Positions 9,556-19,061 are shown, numbered from the stretch's first letter. The stretch is 64,000 nt of DNA from an uncultured Pelagibacteraceae bacterium (GCA_902574685.1 CACGOO010000001.1:1-64000), one strand, 5' to 3'. Notes: generated by a model not told the origin, from the letters alone. Translations and numbers: made by a program.

Positions 9556-9750
9556 TTAAATCCTATTTTTGAGTTTGTTAAGTTTTTTTACTCTTTTAAT
9601 GTTTTCTTGAAGAATTCTCTTTTTTTTTTCAGATGGCTTTTCATAATTATTTTTTAGTTTAATTATTTTGAAAAAGCCGTCTCTCTGGAGTTTCCTTTTT
9701 AAAACTCTCAGCGCTTGTTCAACATTATTATCTTTAACTTCTATTTTAAT
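9556..9750 (-). CDS. rpsU: 30S ribosomal protein S21, probable ATT (AUU) start codon
   Basis: (M)KIEVKDNNVEQALRVLKRKLQRDGFF...; GGAGG at 9756-9760 lies 5 nt before ATT 9748-9750; the only standard in-frame start (TTG 9762) overlaps the SD. Confidence 0.88.
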   Translation of the reverse strand: MKIEVKDNNVEQALRVLKRKLQRDGFFKIIKLKNNYEKPSEKKKRILQENIKRVKKLNKLKNRI

Positions 9751-9815
9751 AACAACCTCCAAAAAGTGCGTTTAGTTAACATTTTTATTAAAATTTGTCT
9801 ATAATTATCAATTTT

Positions 9816-10388
9816 TTAGTTATTTGCTATTTTTAATTTTTCTTTATTTTTTCTTTCTCTTAGTATCCTTCTTTCAGCTTTTTCAATAGCATTAAGTAGA
9901 TCCTTTTGTGAAAATAAACCCATTGCAACTGGATCTTTAGCATTCAGATTGTTAAAGTTCCAATAACTTTTATTTCTTATAGAGGTAACAGAATTTTTAG
10001 TTATACCAACCAATTTAGCTATTTGAGAGTCTTTTAAATTTGAATGATTTTTTAATAACCATAATGCAGAATCAGGTTTATCTTGCCGTTTTGATAAGGG
10101 CACATATTTTTTTATTTTGTTTTCAGAATTTTTTATCTCAACTTCCTCATCAATAATATTTAATGGCCTACCACTGTCATTTGAAGAAAGTTCAATTTCA
10201 TCTCTTGTTAATTGCCCAGAAATTATTGGATTGTATCCGACTATACCTTTTGCAACCTCACCGTCGGCGATTCCTTGTATTTCTACTTCATGCAATTTAC
10301 AAAATTCAGCAATCTGTTTAAAAGTTAGTGATGTGTTCTCTACAAGCCAAACTGCTGTAGCCATAGGCATTAAGGGTGCTTTAGACAT
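9816..10388 (-). CDS. trcR: DUF1013 / TrcR-type cell-cycle transcriptional regulator
   Basis: MPMATAVWLVENTSLTFKQIAEFCKLHEVEIQGIADGEVA...GITKNSVTSIRNKSYWN. Confidence 0.85.
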   Translation of the reverse strand: MSKAPLMPMATAVWLVENTSLTFKQIAEFCKLHEVEIQGIADGEVAKGIVGYNPIISGQLTRDEIELSSNDSGRPLNIIDEEVEIKNSENKIKKYVPLSKRQDKPDSALWLLKNHSNLKDSQIAKLVGITKNSVTSIRNKSYWNFNNLNAKDPVAMGLFSQKDLLNAIEKAERRILRERKNKEKLKIANN

Positions 10389-10618
10389 TAATTCTTTTTC
10401 TCAGATCTAAAATTTTGAAATTTTTTATTAAATTTACTAATTCTTCCTTTATCTAAAATCTTTTGTTTCCCCCCAGTCCATGCCGAGTGAGACTTTGGAT
10501 CAATTTCCAATTTTAAAATGTCATTTTCGGAACCCCAAGTAGATTTTGTCTCAAATTGAGTTCCATCAGTCATCTCTACTTTAATGGTATGATATTCAGG
10601 ATGAATATTTTTTTTCAT
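10388..10618 (-). CDS. rpmE: 50S ribosomal protein L31 (cysteine-free)
   Basis: [29 protein letters not shown]...[10 protein letters not shown]. Confidence 0.93.
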   Translation of the reverse strand: MKKNIHPEYHTIKVEMTDGTQFETKSTWGSENDILKLEIDPKSHSAWTGGKQKILDKGRISKFNKKFQNFRSEKKN

Positions 10619-10653
10619 GGGCTGCCTTATAACAAAAAATATTCTAAAAACAA

Positions 10654-11400
10654 TTAAAACTTATTTAAAATTTCAACCATTTTTTCATAAATATAAGGGT
10701 TTCCTGCTTTAATATCGATTTTATTAATTTTAAGATCACTCACATCATTTAACTTACCACCAGCCTCTTCTACAATAATTTTTCCAGCAGCAATATCCCA
10801 TATGTTAATAGATCCATTAAAGTATCCATCAAATCTACCACAGCCGACATACGCAAGATCTAAAGCGGCACATCCTGAATTTCTTAAATTTAGTATCGGA
10901 TAAGCTGTGCTAATACCGGTATTATTTGTTGCAAATAAACACTCATCTAATTGTGATTTTTTAGATACTTTAATTCTAGTGTTATTTAAAAATGAACCAG
11001 AATTTTTCTCTGCATAAAAAATTTCATTTTTAATTGGGTCGAATATTAAGCCTGTCACAATTTCATCTTCAATTTGTAAAGCAATTGATATTGCAAAATG
11101 GGGTATACCGTGTAAGAAATTTGTTGTTCCATCTATAGGATCTATAATCCAAAATATATCTTTATTTTTATTAAAAATTTTACCATTTTCTTCTGTAATA
11201 AAAGAATAATTTTTTTTTGATTTACTTAATTCTTCAATAATAATTTTTTCTGCTCTCTTGTCAGTTTTGGTTACAAAATCTTTTGGTCCTTTTTTTGAAA
11301 CTTGAAGATTTTCCACTTCACCAAAATCTCTTATAATCACTTTGGAGGCTTTTTCACAAGCTTTTATCATTAAATTTAAATTGGGAGATATTGAATTCAT
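10654..11400 (-). CDS. suhB: Inositol monophosphatase family protein
   Basis: [55 protein letters not shown]. Confidence 0.92.
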   Translation of the reverse strand: MNSISPNLNLMIKACEKASKVIIRDFGEVENLQVSKKGPKDFVTKTDKRAEKIIIEELSKSKKNYSFITEENGKIFNKNKDIFWIIDPIDGTTNFLHGIPHFAISIALQIEDEIVTGLIFDPIKNEIFYAEKNSGSFLNNTRIKVSKKSQLDECLFATNNTGISTAYPILNLRNSGCAALDLAYVGCGRFDGYFNGSINIWDIAAGKIIVEEAGGKLNDVSDLKINKIDIKAGNPYIYEKMVEILNKF

Positions 11401-11961
11401 TTAAATTTTTTTAACATATTCCATAGTTCTTGTATCAAGAACTATCGTGTCACCATTTTCAATAAATGGAGGAACCTGAATATTTATACCATTATTTAAA
11501 ATTGCAGGCTTGTATGAAGATGAAACTGTCTGACCTTTTATAGCAGCATCAGTTGATTCTATTACAAAAGTTAATTGATTCGGAAGCAAAATACTTAAGG
11601 GATTTTCATTGTGAAAACTAATCGTTACCTCTAAATTTTCAGTGAGCATTTTACCTTTATCACCTACTATATTTTTACTTAAATTAATTTGTTCAAATGA
11701 ATTGGGATTCATAAAATAATAATTGTTATCATCACTGTACAAAAAATTATATTTTTCTTCTTCTAATGAAGCTTTTTCAACCGTTTCGCTCGATCTAAAT
11801 CTTTCATTCAATTTTGTATTTTTGATTAAGCTTTTCATCTCTACTTGAGCAAATGCTCCACCTTTTCCTGGCTTAACATGATTTGTTTTTAATACTTCCC
11901 ACAAATCATCTCTATATTCCAATATCATACCTACTCTTATTTCTGTCGCATTAATTTTCAT
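11401..11961 (-). CDS. efp: Elongation factor P
   Basis: VLKTNHVKPGKGGAFAQVEMKSL, IKGQTVSSSYKPAILNNGINIQVPPFIENGD. Confidence 0.96.
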   Translation of the reverse strand: MKINATEIRVGMILEYRDDLWEVLKTNHVKPGKGGAFAQVEMKSLIKNTKLNERFRSSETVEKASLEEEKYNFLYSDDNNYYFMNPNSFEQINLSKNIVGDKGKMLTENLEVTISFHNENPLSILLPNQLTFVIESTDAAIKGQTVSSSYKPAILNNGINIQVPPFIENGDTIVLDTRTMEYVKKI

Positions 11962-12575
11962 ACAAATTTATTTATTGCTTTATGTGGTTTTAATTTTTTA
12001 TTGTTCCAAATGTAGCCTGAAATAGCTAAAAAATCTGCTTTATTCAATAATAGTTTTTTATAATTTTTCTCATTTATCCCCCCTATGGCTACTATAGGCA
12101 AATTAATGGACTTTTTAATTTTTTTTAAAATTTTGACATCTGCTTTATGTATCACTTTTTTAGTTTTAGTTTTATAAAATGCCCCTAACGCAATGTAATC
12201 AGCACCTTTTAATAAAGCATTTCTGGCAAGTTTAATTGAATTATGACAAGTAACTCCAATTATTTTATTCTTTAAAATTTTTTTTGCTTCTAAAATATTA
12301 ATGTCCTTTTGACCTAAATGACAACCATGTGCGTTGACTTTTAATGCAAGGTTTGGATTATCATTTATAATAAATTTTACTTTATTTTTTTTGCAAATTT
12401 TTAATATTTTTTTTGCTATTTTAATTTTTTTCTTAATACTTTCTTTTTTTAGCCTTAATTGAAAAAATTTGACTTTATTTGATCTTAAAACCAAATTTAA
12501 GCTATTATAAAATGTATCATTCTCTATTTTATTTGGAGATATTAAATAAATGAATTTTTTATTAAGAATTTTCAA
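11958..12575 (-). CDS. thiE: Thiamine-phosphate synthase; start moved to TTG 12575
   Basis: KFFQLRLK, FIINDNPNLALKVNAHGCHLGQKD, GVTCHN, YIALGAFYKTKTK, VAIGGI; the longer ORF start overlaps fba by 89 nt. Confidence 0.88.
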   Translation of the reverse strand: MKILNKKFIYLISPNKIENDTFYNSLNLVLRSNKVKFFQLRLKKESIKKKIKIAKKILKICKKNKVKFIINDNPNLALKVNAHGCHLGQKDINILEAKKILKNKIIGVTCHNSIKLARNALLKGADYIALGAFYKTKTKKVIHKADVKILKKIKKSINLPIVAIGGINEKNYKKLLLNKADFLAISGYIWNNKKLKPHKAINKFV

Positions 12576-13572
12576 GATTTTCTGACCATTTTCCTTGCGC
12601 AGCCAAAGTACACATTTTAGCTCTATGATCAAATACTTCCTGAGTTCCATTTACATTATTTATATCTTTAGACCAAAATTTTAGTGCACTTTGTTGTAAG
12701 GCTCTACCATAAGAATAAGTCATTATAAAATCTGTATTATTTTTGACATTTATTTGGTTAAGATTTGCTGTTGCTTCTATTTCGCTTTGACCCCCCGAAA
12801 GAAAGGCTATACCAGGAACAGATGTAGGCACATTATTTTTCAAACAATGTAAAGTAAGCTCCGCTATCTCCTCGTTAGAGATTTTTTCATTAGAATTTAT
12901 TCCAGGTAAAATCATATTTGGTTTTAATATTGTACCTTTTAAATCAACATTATTTAATTCTAACTCTTCATAGCATTTTTTAATTACCTCAGACGTTTTA
13001 TTCAGACAATCTTTTGCAGAATGGTTACCATTCATTAAAACCTCTGGTTCTATTATAGGAACCATTCCTGATTCTTGAACTAATGCAGCATATCTAGCTA
13101 ATGCATGAGCATTTGCTGAAATTGATAGATTACTTGGATATTTATCAGATATTGAGTATACACCTCTCCATTTTGTAAATCTTGCTCCAAGTTTATAATA
13201 ATCTTGTAGTCTTTCTCTCAAACCATCTAAACCTTCAGTAACTTTTTCTTCTTTAGACCCGGCTAATATTTTAGCTCCAGTATCAACTTTAATTCCAGTT
13301 AATGATCCACTTGAATGTATTAGTTCAGGTATAGTTTTTCCATCGGAAGTTTTTTGTCTAATAGTTTCGTCATATAGTATTACTCCCCCTATACAGTCTT
13401 TCATTGATGAAGATGAAAAAAGAGTTTGTCTGAAAAGAAGTCTATTATTTTCATCCGAAATTAAATTTACCGAGTCTAATCTTTTTGTCATTGTTGCTGT
13501 ACTTTCATCAGCAGCAAGAATACCTTTACCTTTTGATAATATTTGTAATGCAATTTCGTGTAGTTCAGACAT
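12562..13572 (-). CDS. fbaB: Class I fructose-bisphosphate aldolase
   Basis: GKGILAADESTATMTKRL, GVILYDETIRQK, KWRGVYSI, VPIIEPEVLMNG, LKPNMILPG. Confidence 0.94.
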   Translation of the reverse strand: MSELHEIALQILSKGKGILAADESTATMTKRLDSVNLISDENNRLLFRQTLFSSSSMKDCIGGVILYDETIRQKTSDGKTIPELIHSSGSLTGIKVDTGAKILAGSKEEKVTEGLDGLRERLQDYYKLGARFTKWRGVYSISDKYPSNLSISANAHALARYAALVQESGMVPIIEPEVLMNGNHSAKDCLNKTSEVIKKCYEELELNNVDLKGTILKPNMILPGINSNEKISNEEIAELTLHCLKNNVPTSVPGIAFLSGGQSEIEATANLNQINVKNNTDFIMTYSYGRALQQSALKFWSKDINNVNGTQEVFDHRAKMCTLAAQGKWSENLENS

Positions 13573-14745
13573 CTAATTTAATGCTTTTATACCAGGGAGA
13601 ACTTTGCCTTCAAGAAATTCTAAAAAAGCTCCACCTGCAGTTGAAACAAAATCGAATTTATTGTTTATATTTAGTGAATTAATTACTGCTACTGTATCTC
13701 CTCCACCAACAACTGAAAATATTTTGTCCCCTCTGTTAGCAATATATTTTGCTATCTCTGAGCTCCCTAATGAAAAATTCTCATTTTCAAAGTAACCTAA
13801 TGGTCCATTCCATAATATTGTAGAGGAATCATCAATAATTCTTTTTATTTCAACTAATGTTTTTGATCCTACATCAAGTATTATATCATCGTCTTCAATA
13901 TCTTTGAAATCTTTTTCAAAAGATTTATCGTTCAATTTTTTTCCAATTTTAACATCTTTTGGAAAAAATATTTTACATTTATTTTTTTCAGCATATGCAA
14001 AAATTTCTTTAATTATATAATCAATATTTTTTTCATATACAGAGTTACCAATTTTTAAACCTTTGTACTTCAATATATTGTTCGCCATAGCGCCAACTAT
14101 TATAATGCTATTAAATTTTGGTATTAAATTTTTTATTATATTTATTTTTGAAGATATTTTGGATCCACCAATTATACATGTTATAGGCCTTTTTATTTCA
14201 GAAGTTATCTTATTAAGAGCATTTACCTCTTCATTAATTTGAATTCCGCTATACGATGGAATATACTTTGTTATTTTTGACACAGAGGCATGGTCTCTGT
14301 GTGAACACGAAAATGCATCATTAACATATATTTCACCTAAGCTTGCCAATTTCTTTGAAAATTTATCATCATTGGCTTCTTCTTCGGGATAAAATCTAAT
14401 ATTTTCAAGTAGTATCAACCCATTATTTATATTCTTAAAAATGTTTTCTTTGTTTAAATTAAAAATGTTTTCTTTGATTAATGATACTTCTTTTTTAATT
14501 TTACTTTTAATATACAAAGAAACCAATTCTAGAGAAAGTTCCTTAACTATTTTACCTTTTGGTCTTCCAATATGAGATATTATTATAATCTTAGCTTTTT
14601 TTTTTAGTAAAAATTCTAATGTAGGTATAACCTTATCAATTCGGTTAGTATCTGTTATCTTTCCATTCTTTATTGGAACATTTAAATCAAGTCTAAGAAT
14701 TACACTTTTGTTTTCAATGCTTTCTAAATTTTCAATGGATTTCAT
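13573..14745 (-). CDS. pgk: Phosphoglycerate kinase
   Basis: VILRLDLNVPIKNGKI, ISHIGRPKG, NDAFSCSHRDHASV, STAGGAFLEFLEGKVLPG. Confidence 0.97.
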   Translation of the reverse strand: MKSIENLESIENKSVILRLDLNVPIKNGKITDTNRIDKVIPTLEFLLKKKAKIIIISHIGRPKGKIVKELSLELVSLYIKSKIKKEVSLIKENIFNLNKENIFKNINNGLILLENIRFYPEEEANDDKFSKKLASLGEIYVNDAFSCSHRDHASVSKITKYIPSYSGIQINEEVNALNKITSEIKRPITCIIGGSKISSKINIIKNLIPKFNSIIIVGAMANNILKYKGLKIGNSVYEKNIDYIIKEIFAYAEKNKCKIFFPKDVKIGKKLNDKSFEKDFKDIEDDDIILDVGSKTLVEIKRIIDDSSTILWNGPLGYFENENFSLGSSEIAKYIANRGDKIFSVVGGGDTVAVINSLNINNKFDFVSTAGGAFLEFLEGKVLPGIKALN

Positions 14746-15752
14746 TATTTGATCTTGCTTAAATACTCAGCAATATCACACATTCTGTTCGAGAAACCCC
14801 ATTCATTATCATACCAAGCTGAAATTTTACCCATTTTATTGCCAACTACATTTGTAAGTGAGGAGTCTATGATTGCAGATGCACTTTTGTGATTAAAATC
14901 AACTGAGACTAGCTTCTCATCTGTAACATTTAGAATATTTTTAAGTTTAGTTCTAGATGCTGAAAACAAAGATTTATTTAATTCTTTTACGGTAATATTT
15001 TTTTTTACATTGAATATAAATTCTATTAATGAAACATTTGGTGTAGGCACTCTCATTGCTACACCTTCTAGCTTACCTTTTAATGAAGGTATAATTTCAC
15101 CAATAGCTCTTGATGCACCTGTGGATGTGGGAACAATTGATTGACTTGCAGATCTCGCCCTTCTTGGATCTTTGTGTGAATTATCTAATATTCTTTGATC
15201 GCTTGTAAACGCATGTATGGTCGTCATAAATCCGTTAAGAATTATAAAATTTTTATTAATTACGTCTGCAACAGGAGCTAAGCAATTTGTTGTGCAAGAA
15301 GCTGCTGAAATAATTCTATCATTTTTATTTATCTTCTTATGATTTACGCCGAAAACTATAGTTTTATCTGCCATTTTACATGGCGCTGATACAATAACTT
15401 TTTTTACCCCGTTTTCTATATGTGGCAGTAATTGATCTTTAGAATTAAACTTACCTGTGCACTCGAAAACATAATCAACACCATATTTTTTCCAGTTTAT
15501 GTCTTTAATCATAGAGTGCTGTGTGTAAGATATTTTTTCTTTATTTATTTTGATATAATTTTCTCCAGATTTTACTATGGAACTAAAATTACCATGAATT
15601 GAATCATATTTTAATAAATTTGCACAAATTTCAGAGTTGGATCTATTATTAATATGTTTGATAATTATTTTACCTTTGTGATTTTCATAAATTGACCTCA
15701 AAATCATTCTGCCAATTCTTCCCATACCATTAATACCAACTTTTATTGTCAT
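14745..15752 (-). CDS. gap: Glyceraldehyde-3-phosphate dehydrogenase
   Basis: KVGINGMGRIGRMILR, SAASCTTNCLAPVA, WYDNEWGFSNRM. Confidence 0.97.
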   Translation of the reverse strand: MTIKVGINGMGRIGRMILRSIYENHKGKIIIKHINNRSNSEICANLLKYDSIHGNFSSIVKSGENYIKINKEKISYTQHSMIKDINWKKYGVDYVFECTGKFNSKDQLLPHIENGVKKVIVSAPCKMADKTIVFGVNHKKINKNDRIISAASCTTNCLAPVADVINKNFIILNGFMTTIHAFTSDQRILDNSHKDPRRARSASQSIVPTSTGASRAIGEIIPSLKGKLEGVAMRVPTPNVSLIEFIFNVKKNITVKELNKSLFSASRTKLKNILNVTDEKLVSVDFNHKSASAIIDSSLTNVVGNKMGKISAWYDNEWGFSNRMCDIAEYLSKIK

Positions 15753-17704
15753 TTTTTTAAAAATAATTTTATTTTTTCACTAATTTTTTCACTACTTAAA
15801 CCAAAATGATTATAGACTTTTTTATATGGAGCGCTTTTTCCAAAGTCTTCTATTGAAAAAGATAAGCCATTTTCAATATATTTTTCCCAAGACATTTTTG
15901 AACCTGCCTCAATTGTAAAAGTGTTGTTGCTTTCTTTTAAGATTTTATTTTTATAGCTTTTGCTTTGTTTGTTAAAAATTTCTTGGCAAGGCATTGATAT
16001 TACTTTTGAATAAATTTTTTGTTTGGCCAATTTATGACTAGTCTCAATTGCAAGATTAACTTCTGAACCTGAGGCTAAAATAGTTAGATTTATATTTTTT
16101 CCAGTCCTCAAAACCTCATAAGCTCCCATAGAGCATTGATTTTTTTTATTAAAGCTATTTCTTATGGGTTTTAAGTTTTGTCTGGTTAATGCTAATATGC
16201 TAGGTGTTTTGTTGCTGTTTAAAGCAATATCCCAACATTCAATTGTTTCGGTTTGATCCGCTGGCCTTAAAACATTTAAATTTGGAATAGATCTTAAAGC
16301 AGCAAGTTGTTCTACAGGTTGATGCGTAGGCCCATCTTCTCCTAGTCCTATTGAGTCATGTGTCATTATATAAATTACCCTCTGTTTCATGATAGCAGAC
16401 AGCCTTATTGAAGGTTTGCAATAGTCTGAAAATATTAAAAAAGTACCTCCATAAGGAATAAAATTACTATGAAGAGCTAATCCATTCATTATCCCACTCA
16501 TTGCGTGTTCTCTAACGCCGTAGTGAATATAATTACCATCAAAGTTACTTGAATTAATAATTTTATGTAACTTAGTTTTTGTATTGTTTGATCCCGCTAA
16601 ATCAGCAGAGCCACCAATTAAAGTATTTTTCTCTTTTAATATAGCTGATAAAAACTCTTCAGAGGATTTTCTTGTAGCTATAGTCTTAAAATTTTTTATT
16701 GCATCTTTTTTTTGTTTTATAATTGAACTTGAGAATTTATTTTTTATAATATTTTTAAATCTTAGCTTGTGTTTGTTAAAAGTTTTAGTCCATATTTTTT
16801 CTTTTTTAACACCTTTTTCACCGATTTTTCTCCAATCAGTTAAAATTTTTTGAGGTATTTTAAAAGGTTTATAATCCCAATTTAATTTTTTTCTTACTAA
16901 CTTAATTTCATCTATTCCAAGAGGGCTTCCATGAGAAGAGGCCTTTCCACTTTTATTTGGAGATCCAAATCCTATTTTTGTTTTGCACGAAATCACAGTT
17001 GGTTTTTTTGATGTTTGCGCTTTTTTTAAAGCATTGTAAATTTCTCTATAATTATGCCCATTGATTAAAATATAATTCCATCCGTAGCTTTTAAATCTGT
17101 TTTTATAATCATCTGAGACCGCTAAACTAGTGGGTCCATCTATTGAAATAGAATTATTATCAAAAAGCATTATAAGATTACTAAGTTTAAGGTGACCAGC
17201 TAAACTCATTGCTTCATGGCTTATACCTTCCATGAGGCACCCATCACCGGCCAAGACATAGGTTTTGTGATTTATTAAATTACTTCCTAATTTTTTCTTT
17301 AAAATTTCTTCTGAAATTGCAAAACCTACAGAATTAGCAATTCCTTGACCTAAAGGACCGGTTGTTGTTTCAATACCTGAATTTGGGTGATACTCTGGGT
17401 GTCCAGCGCAAATCGAATTTAATTGTCTAAATTTTTTGATGTCGTTAATTGATACACTTTTATATCCAGTTAGGTACAAAAGCGAGTAAAGCAACATTGA
17501 TCCATGTCCAGCTGACAAAATAAATCTATCTCTATTAATCCAGTTTGGATTTTTTGGATTAAATTTTAGGAAATACTTAAATAAAATTGTTGCAACGTCA
17601 GCCATCCCCATTGGCATACCTGGATGACCAGAATTAGCATTTTGAACCGCATCCATTGATAAAAAACGAATAGCATTTGACAAATTTTTTTCTATGTTTT
17701 TCAA
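15749..17704 (-). CDS. tkt: Transketolase (TTG start)
   Basis: RFLSMDAVQNANSGHPGMPMGMAD, TGPLGQGIANSVG, GDGCLMEGISHEA, THDSIGLGEDGPTHQPVEQLAALR. Confidence 0.97.
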   Translation of the reverse strand: MKNIEKNLSNAIRFLSMDAVQNANSGHPGMPMGMADVATILFKYFLKFNPKNPNWINRDRFILSAGHGSMLLYSLLYLTGYKSVSINDIKKFRQLNSICAGHPEYHPNSGIETTTGPLGQGIANSVGFAISEEILKKKLGSNLINHKTYVLAGDGCLMEGISHEAMSLAGHLKLSNLIMLFDNNSISIDGPTSLAVSDDYKNRFKSYGWNYILINGHNYREIYNALKKAQTSKKPTVISCKTKIGFGSPNKSGKASSHGSPLGIDEIKLVRKKLNWDYKPFKIPQKILTDWRKIGEKGVKKEKIWTKTFNKHKLRFKNIIKNKFSSSIIKQKKDAIKNFKTIATRKSSEEFLSAILKEKNTLIGGSADLAGSNNTKTKLHKIINSSNFDGNYIHYGVREHAMSGIMNGLALHSNFIPYGGTFLIFSDYCKPSIRLSAIMKQRVIYIMTHDSIGLGEDGPTHQPVEQLAALRSIPNLNVLRPADQTETIECWDIALNSNKTPSILALTRQNLKPIRNSFNKKNQCSMGAYEVLRTGKNINLTILASGSEVNLAIETSHKLAKQKIYSKVISMPCQEIFNKQSKSYKNKILKESNNTFTIEAGSKMSWEKYIENGLSFSIEDFGKSAPYKKVYNHFGLSSEKISEKIKLFLKK

Positions 17705-17756
17705 AAAGTATCCTATCTAGACTTAGGTGATTCAATTTATTAATATAGATATATAT

Positions 17757-18080
17757 ATGAAAAACATTGACGAAAAAGAAAAAAAATTAAAAGATACTTT
17801 AAAAAAATTAAGAGAGATAAACATTCAAGATAATGAAGAATTAAATAAAGTTGCGATTTTAAAAGATCAAAAAAATCAATTAGAAATTGAAAAAAATCAG
17901 ATAACTAAATCTTTGCAAAGCTTAGAAGAAGAAAACTTAAAACTTAAAAGTCAAATAAATGAATTAAAAAAAGATAACGAAAATTCAAAAAGAAAAGAAA
18001 ATCAATTTAGTCAAAAAATTGATGAATTAAATCAAGAAACAGATAGTTTATTGGAAGAAATAGATAAATGGCAAATGTAA
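17757..18080 (+). CDS. Small coiled-coil protein directly upstream of zapA (DUF4164/ZauP-like)
   Basis: MKNIDEKEKKLKDTLKKLREIN... heptad-rich; overlaps zapA start; tkt/coiled-coil/zapA order; start moved to ATG 17757. Confidence 0.65.
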   Translation: MKNIDEKEKKLKDTLKKLREINIQDNEELNKVAILKDQKNQLEIEKNQITKSLQSLEEENLKLKSQINELKKDNENSKRKENQFSQKIDELNQETDSLLEEIDKWQM

Positions 18081-18511
18081 ATATAAAATTTAATGGTAAA
18101 GAATATCTGTTATCCTGTGAAGATGGACAAGAAGAACATTTAGAAGAATTATCTTTGAATTTAAATAAAAAATTCAATGAACTAAAATTTGATCTTGGAA
18201 ATATTGGTGAGAATAAATTACTATTAATATCTTCTATCAAAGTTATGGATGAGTATTTTGAAACTAAAAAAAAAGTAGATTTACAAAAAAAAGAGCTTCA
18301 AGGAATAAAAGAAAAGTTTAAAGAATTAAAATCTTTAGTTTATCAGTACAAAGATAGAAAAGAAAATGAAATTAAAAATTTGAGTTCAACACAAGAAGAA
18401 CTTATGACTGAAATTCAAAATTATAAAATAAATTATGAAAATTTAATCGACAAAGTAACATTGGAAATTGAAGACTTTGTTAAAAAAAATAACTCGAATA
18501 CTTCTGTTTAA
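18068..18511 (+). CDS. zapA: Cell division protein ZapA
   Basis: MANVNIKFNGKEYLLSCEDGQEEHLEELSLNLNKKFNEL...NKLLLISSIKVMDEYF. Confidence 0.88.
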   Translation: MANVNIKFNGKEYLLSCEDGQEEHLEELSLNLNKKFNELKFDLGNIGENKLLLISSIKVMDEYFETKKKVDLQKKELQGIKEKFKELKSLVYQYKDRKENEIKNLSSTQEELMTEIQNYKINYENLIDKVTLEIEDFVKKNNSNTSV

Positions 18512-18521
18512 TAATATATCA

Positions 18522-19061
18522 GTGTCAAAACTCAAACTAAGAAAAAAAATTATTAACATTAGGAAAAAAAAATATTTTGAAATTAAAATAGGTAATAATA
18601 TAATAAACAATTTACCTAACAAAATAAATTTATCAAAAAATAAAATTATCGGAGGATATTTTCCAATAAAATTTGAATTCGATTGTTTACAAATACTAAA
18701 AAAATTTTATTCTAACGGTTATGGTATTTCATTACCAATTATAAAAAGAAATAATCAAATGGATTTTTATAGATGGGATATTTATGATCCTTTAACAATA
18801 AGCTCATTTGGAATTCCTCAGCCGCTAAAATTAAAAAAAGTATACCCAGATATTATATTTGTACCAATGGTTGCATTTGATAAATACAGGAATAGAATTG
18901 GCTACGGTGGCGGATTTTATGATAGATATTTAAAAAAAATTTCTCAAATTAAAAAATGTACAACAATTGGCCTGGCTTTTTCATATCAAAAAGTTAATAA
19001 AATTAATGCTGAAAATTTTGATAGAAAATTAGATTTAATTTTGACAGAAAAATTAATATAA
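18522..19061 (+). CDS. 5-formyltetrahydrofolate cyclo-ligase family protein (GTG start proposed)
   Basis: GGYFPIKFEFD, GYGISLPII, PDIIFVPMVAFDKYRNRIGYGGGFYDRYL. Confidence 0.9.
   Translation: MSKLKLRKKIINIRKKKYFEIKIGNNIINNLPNKINLSKNKIIGGYFPIKFEFDCLQILKKFYSNGYGISLPIIKRNNQMDFYRWDIYDPLTISSFGIPQPLKLKKVYPDIIFVPMVAFDKYRNRIGYGGGFYDRYLKKISQIKKCTTIGLAFSYQKVNKINAENFDRKLDLILTEKLI

Noticed and set aside
10117-10410. 97-aa plus-strand ORF over trcR
   Set aside because: Antisense of a conserved regulator.
17684-17780. Similar starts of divergent tkt (TTGAAAAACATAGAAAAA) and coiled-coil gene (ATGAAAAACATTGACGAAAAA), forming an inverted repeat
   Set aside because: Short, imperfect and AT-rich, coding Lys/Asn/Ile/Glu as many starts here do; likely chance.
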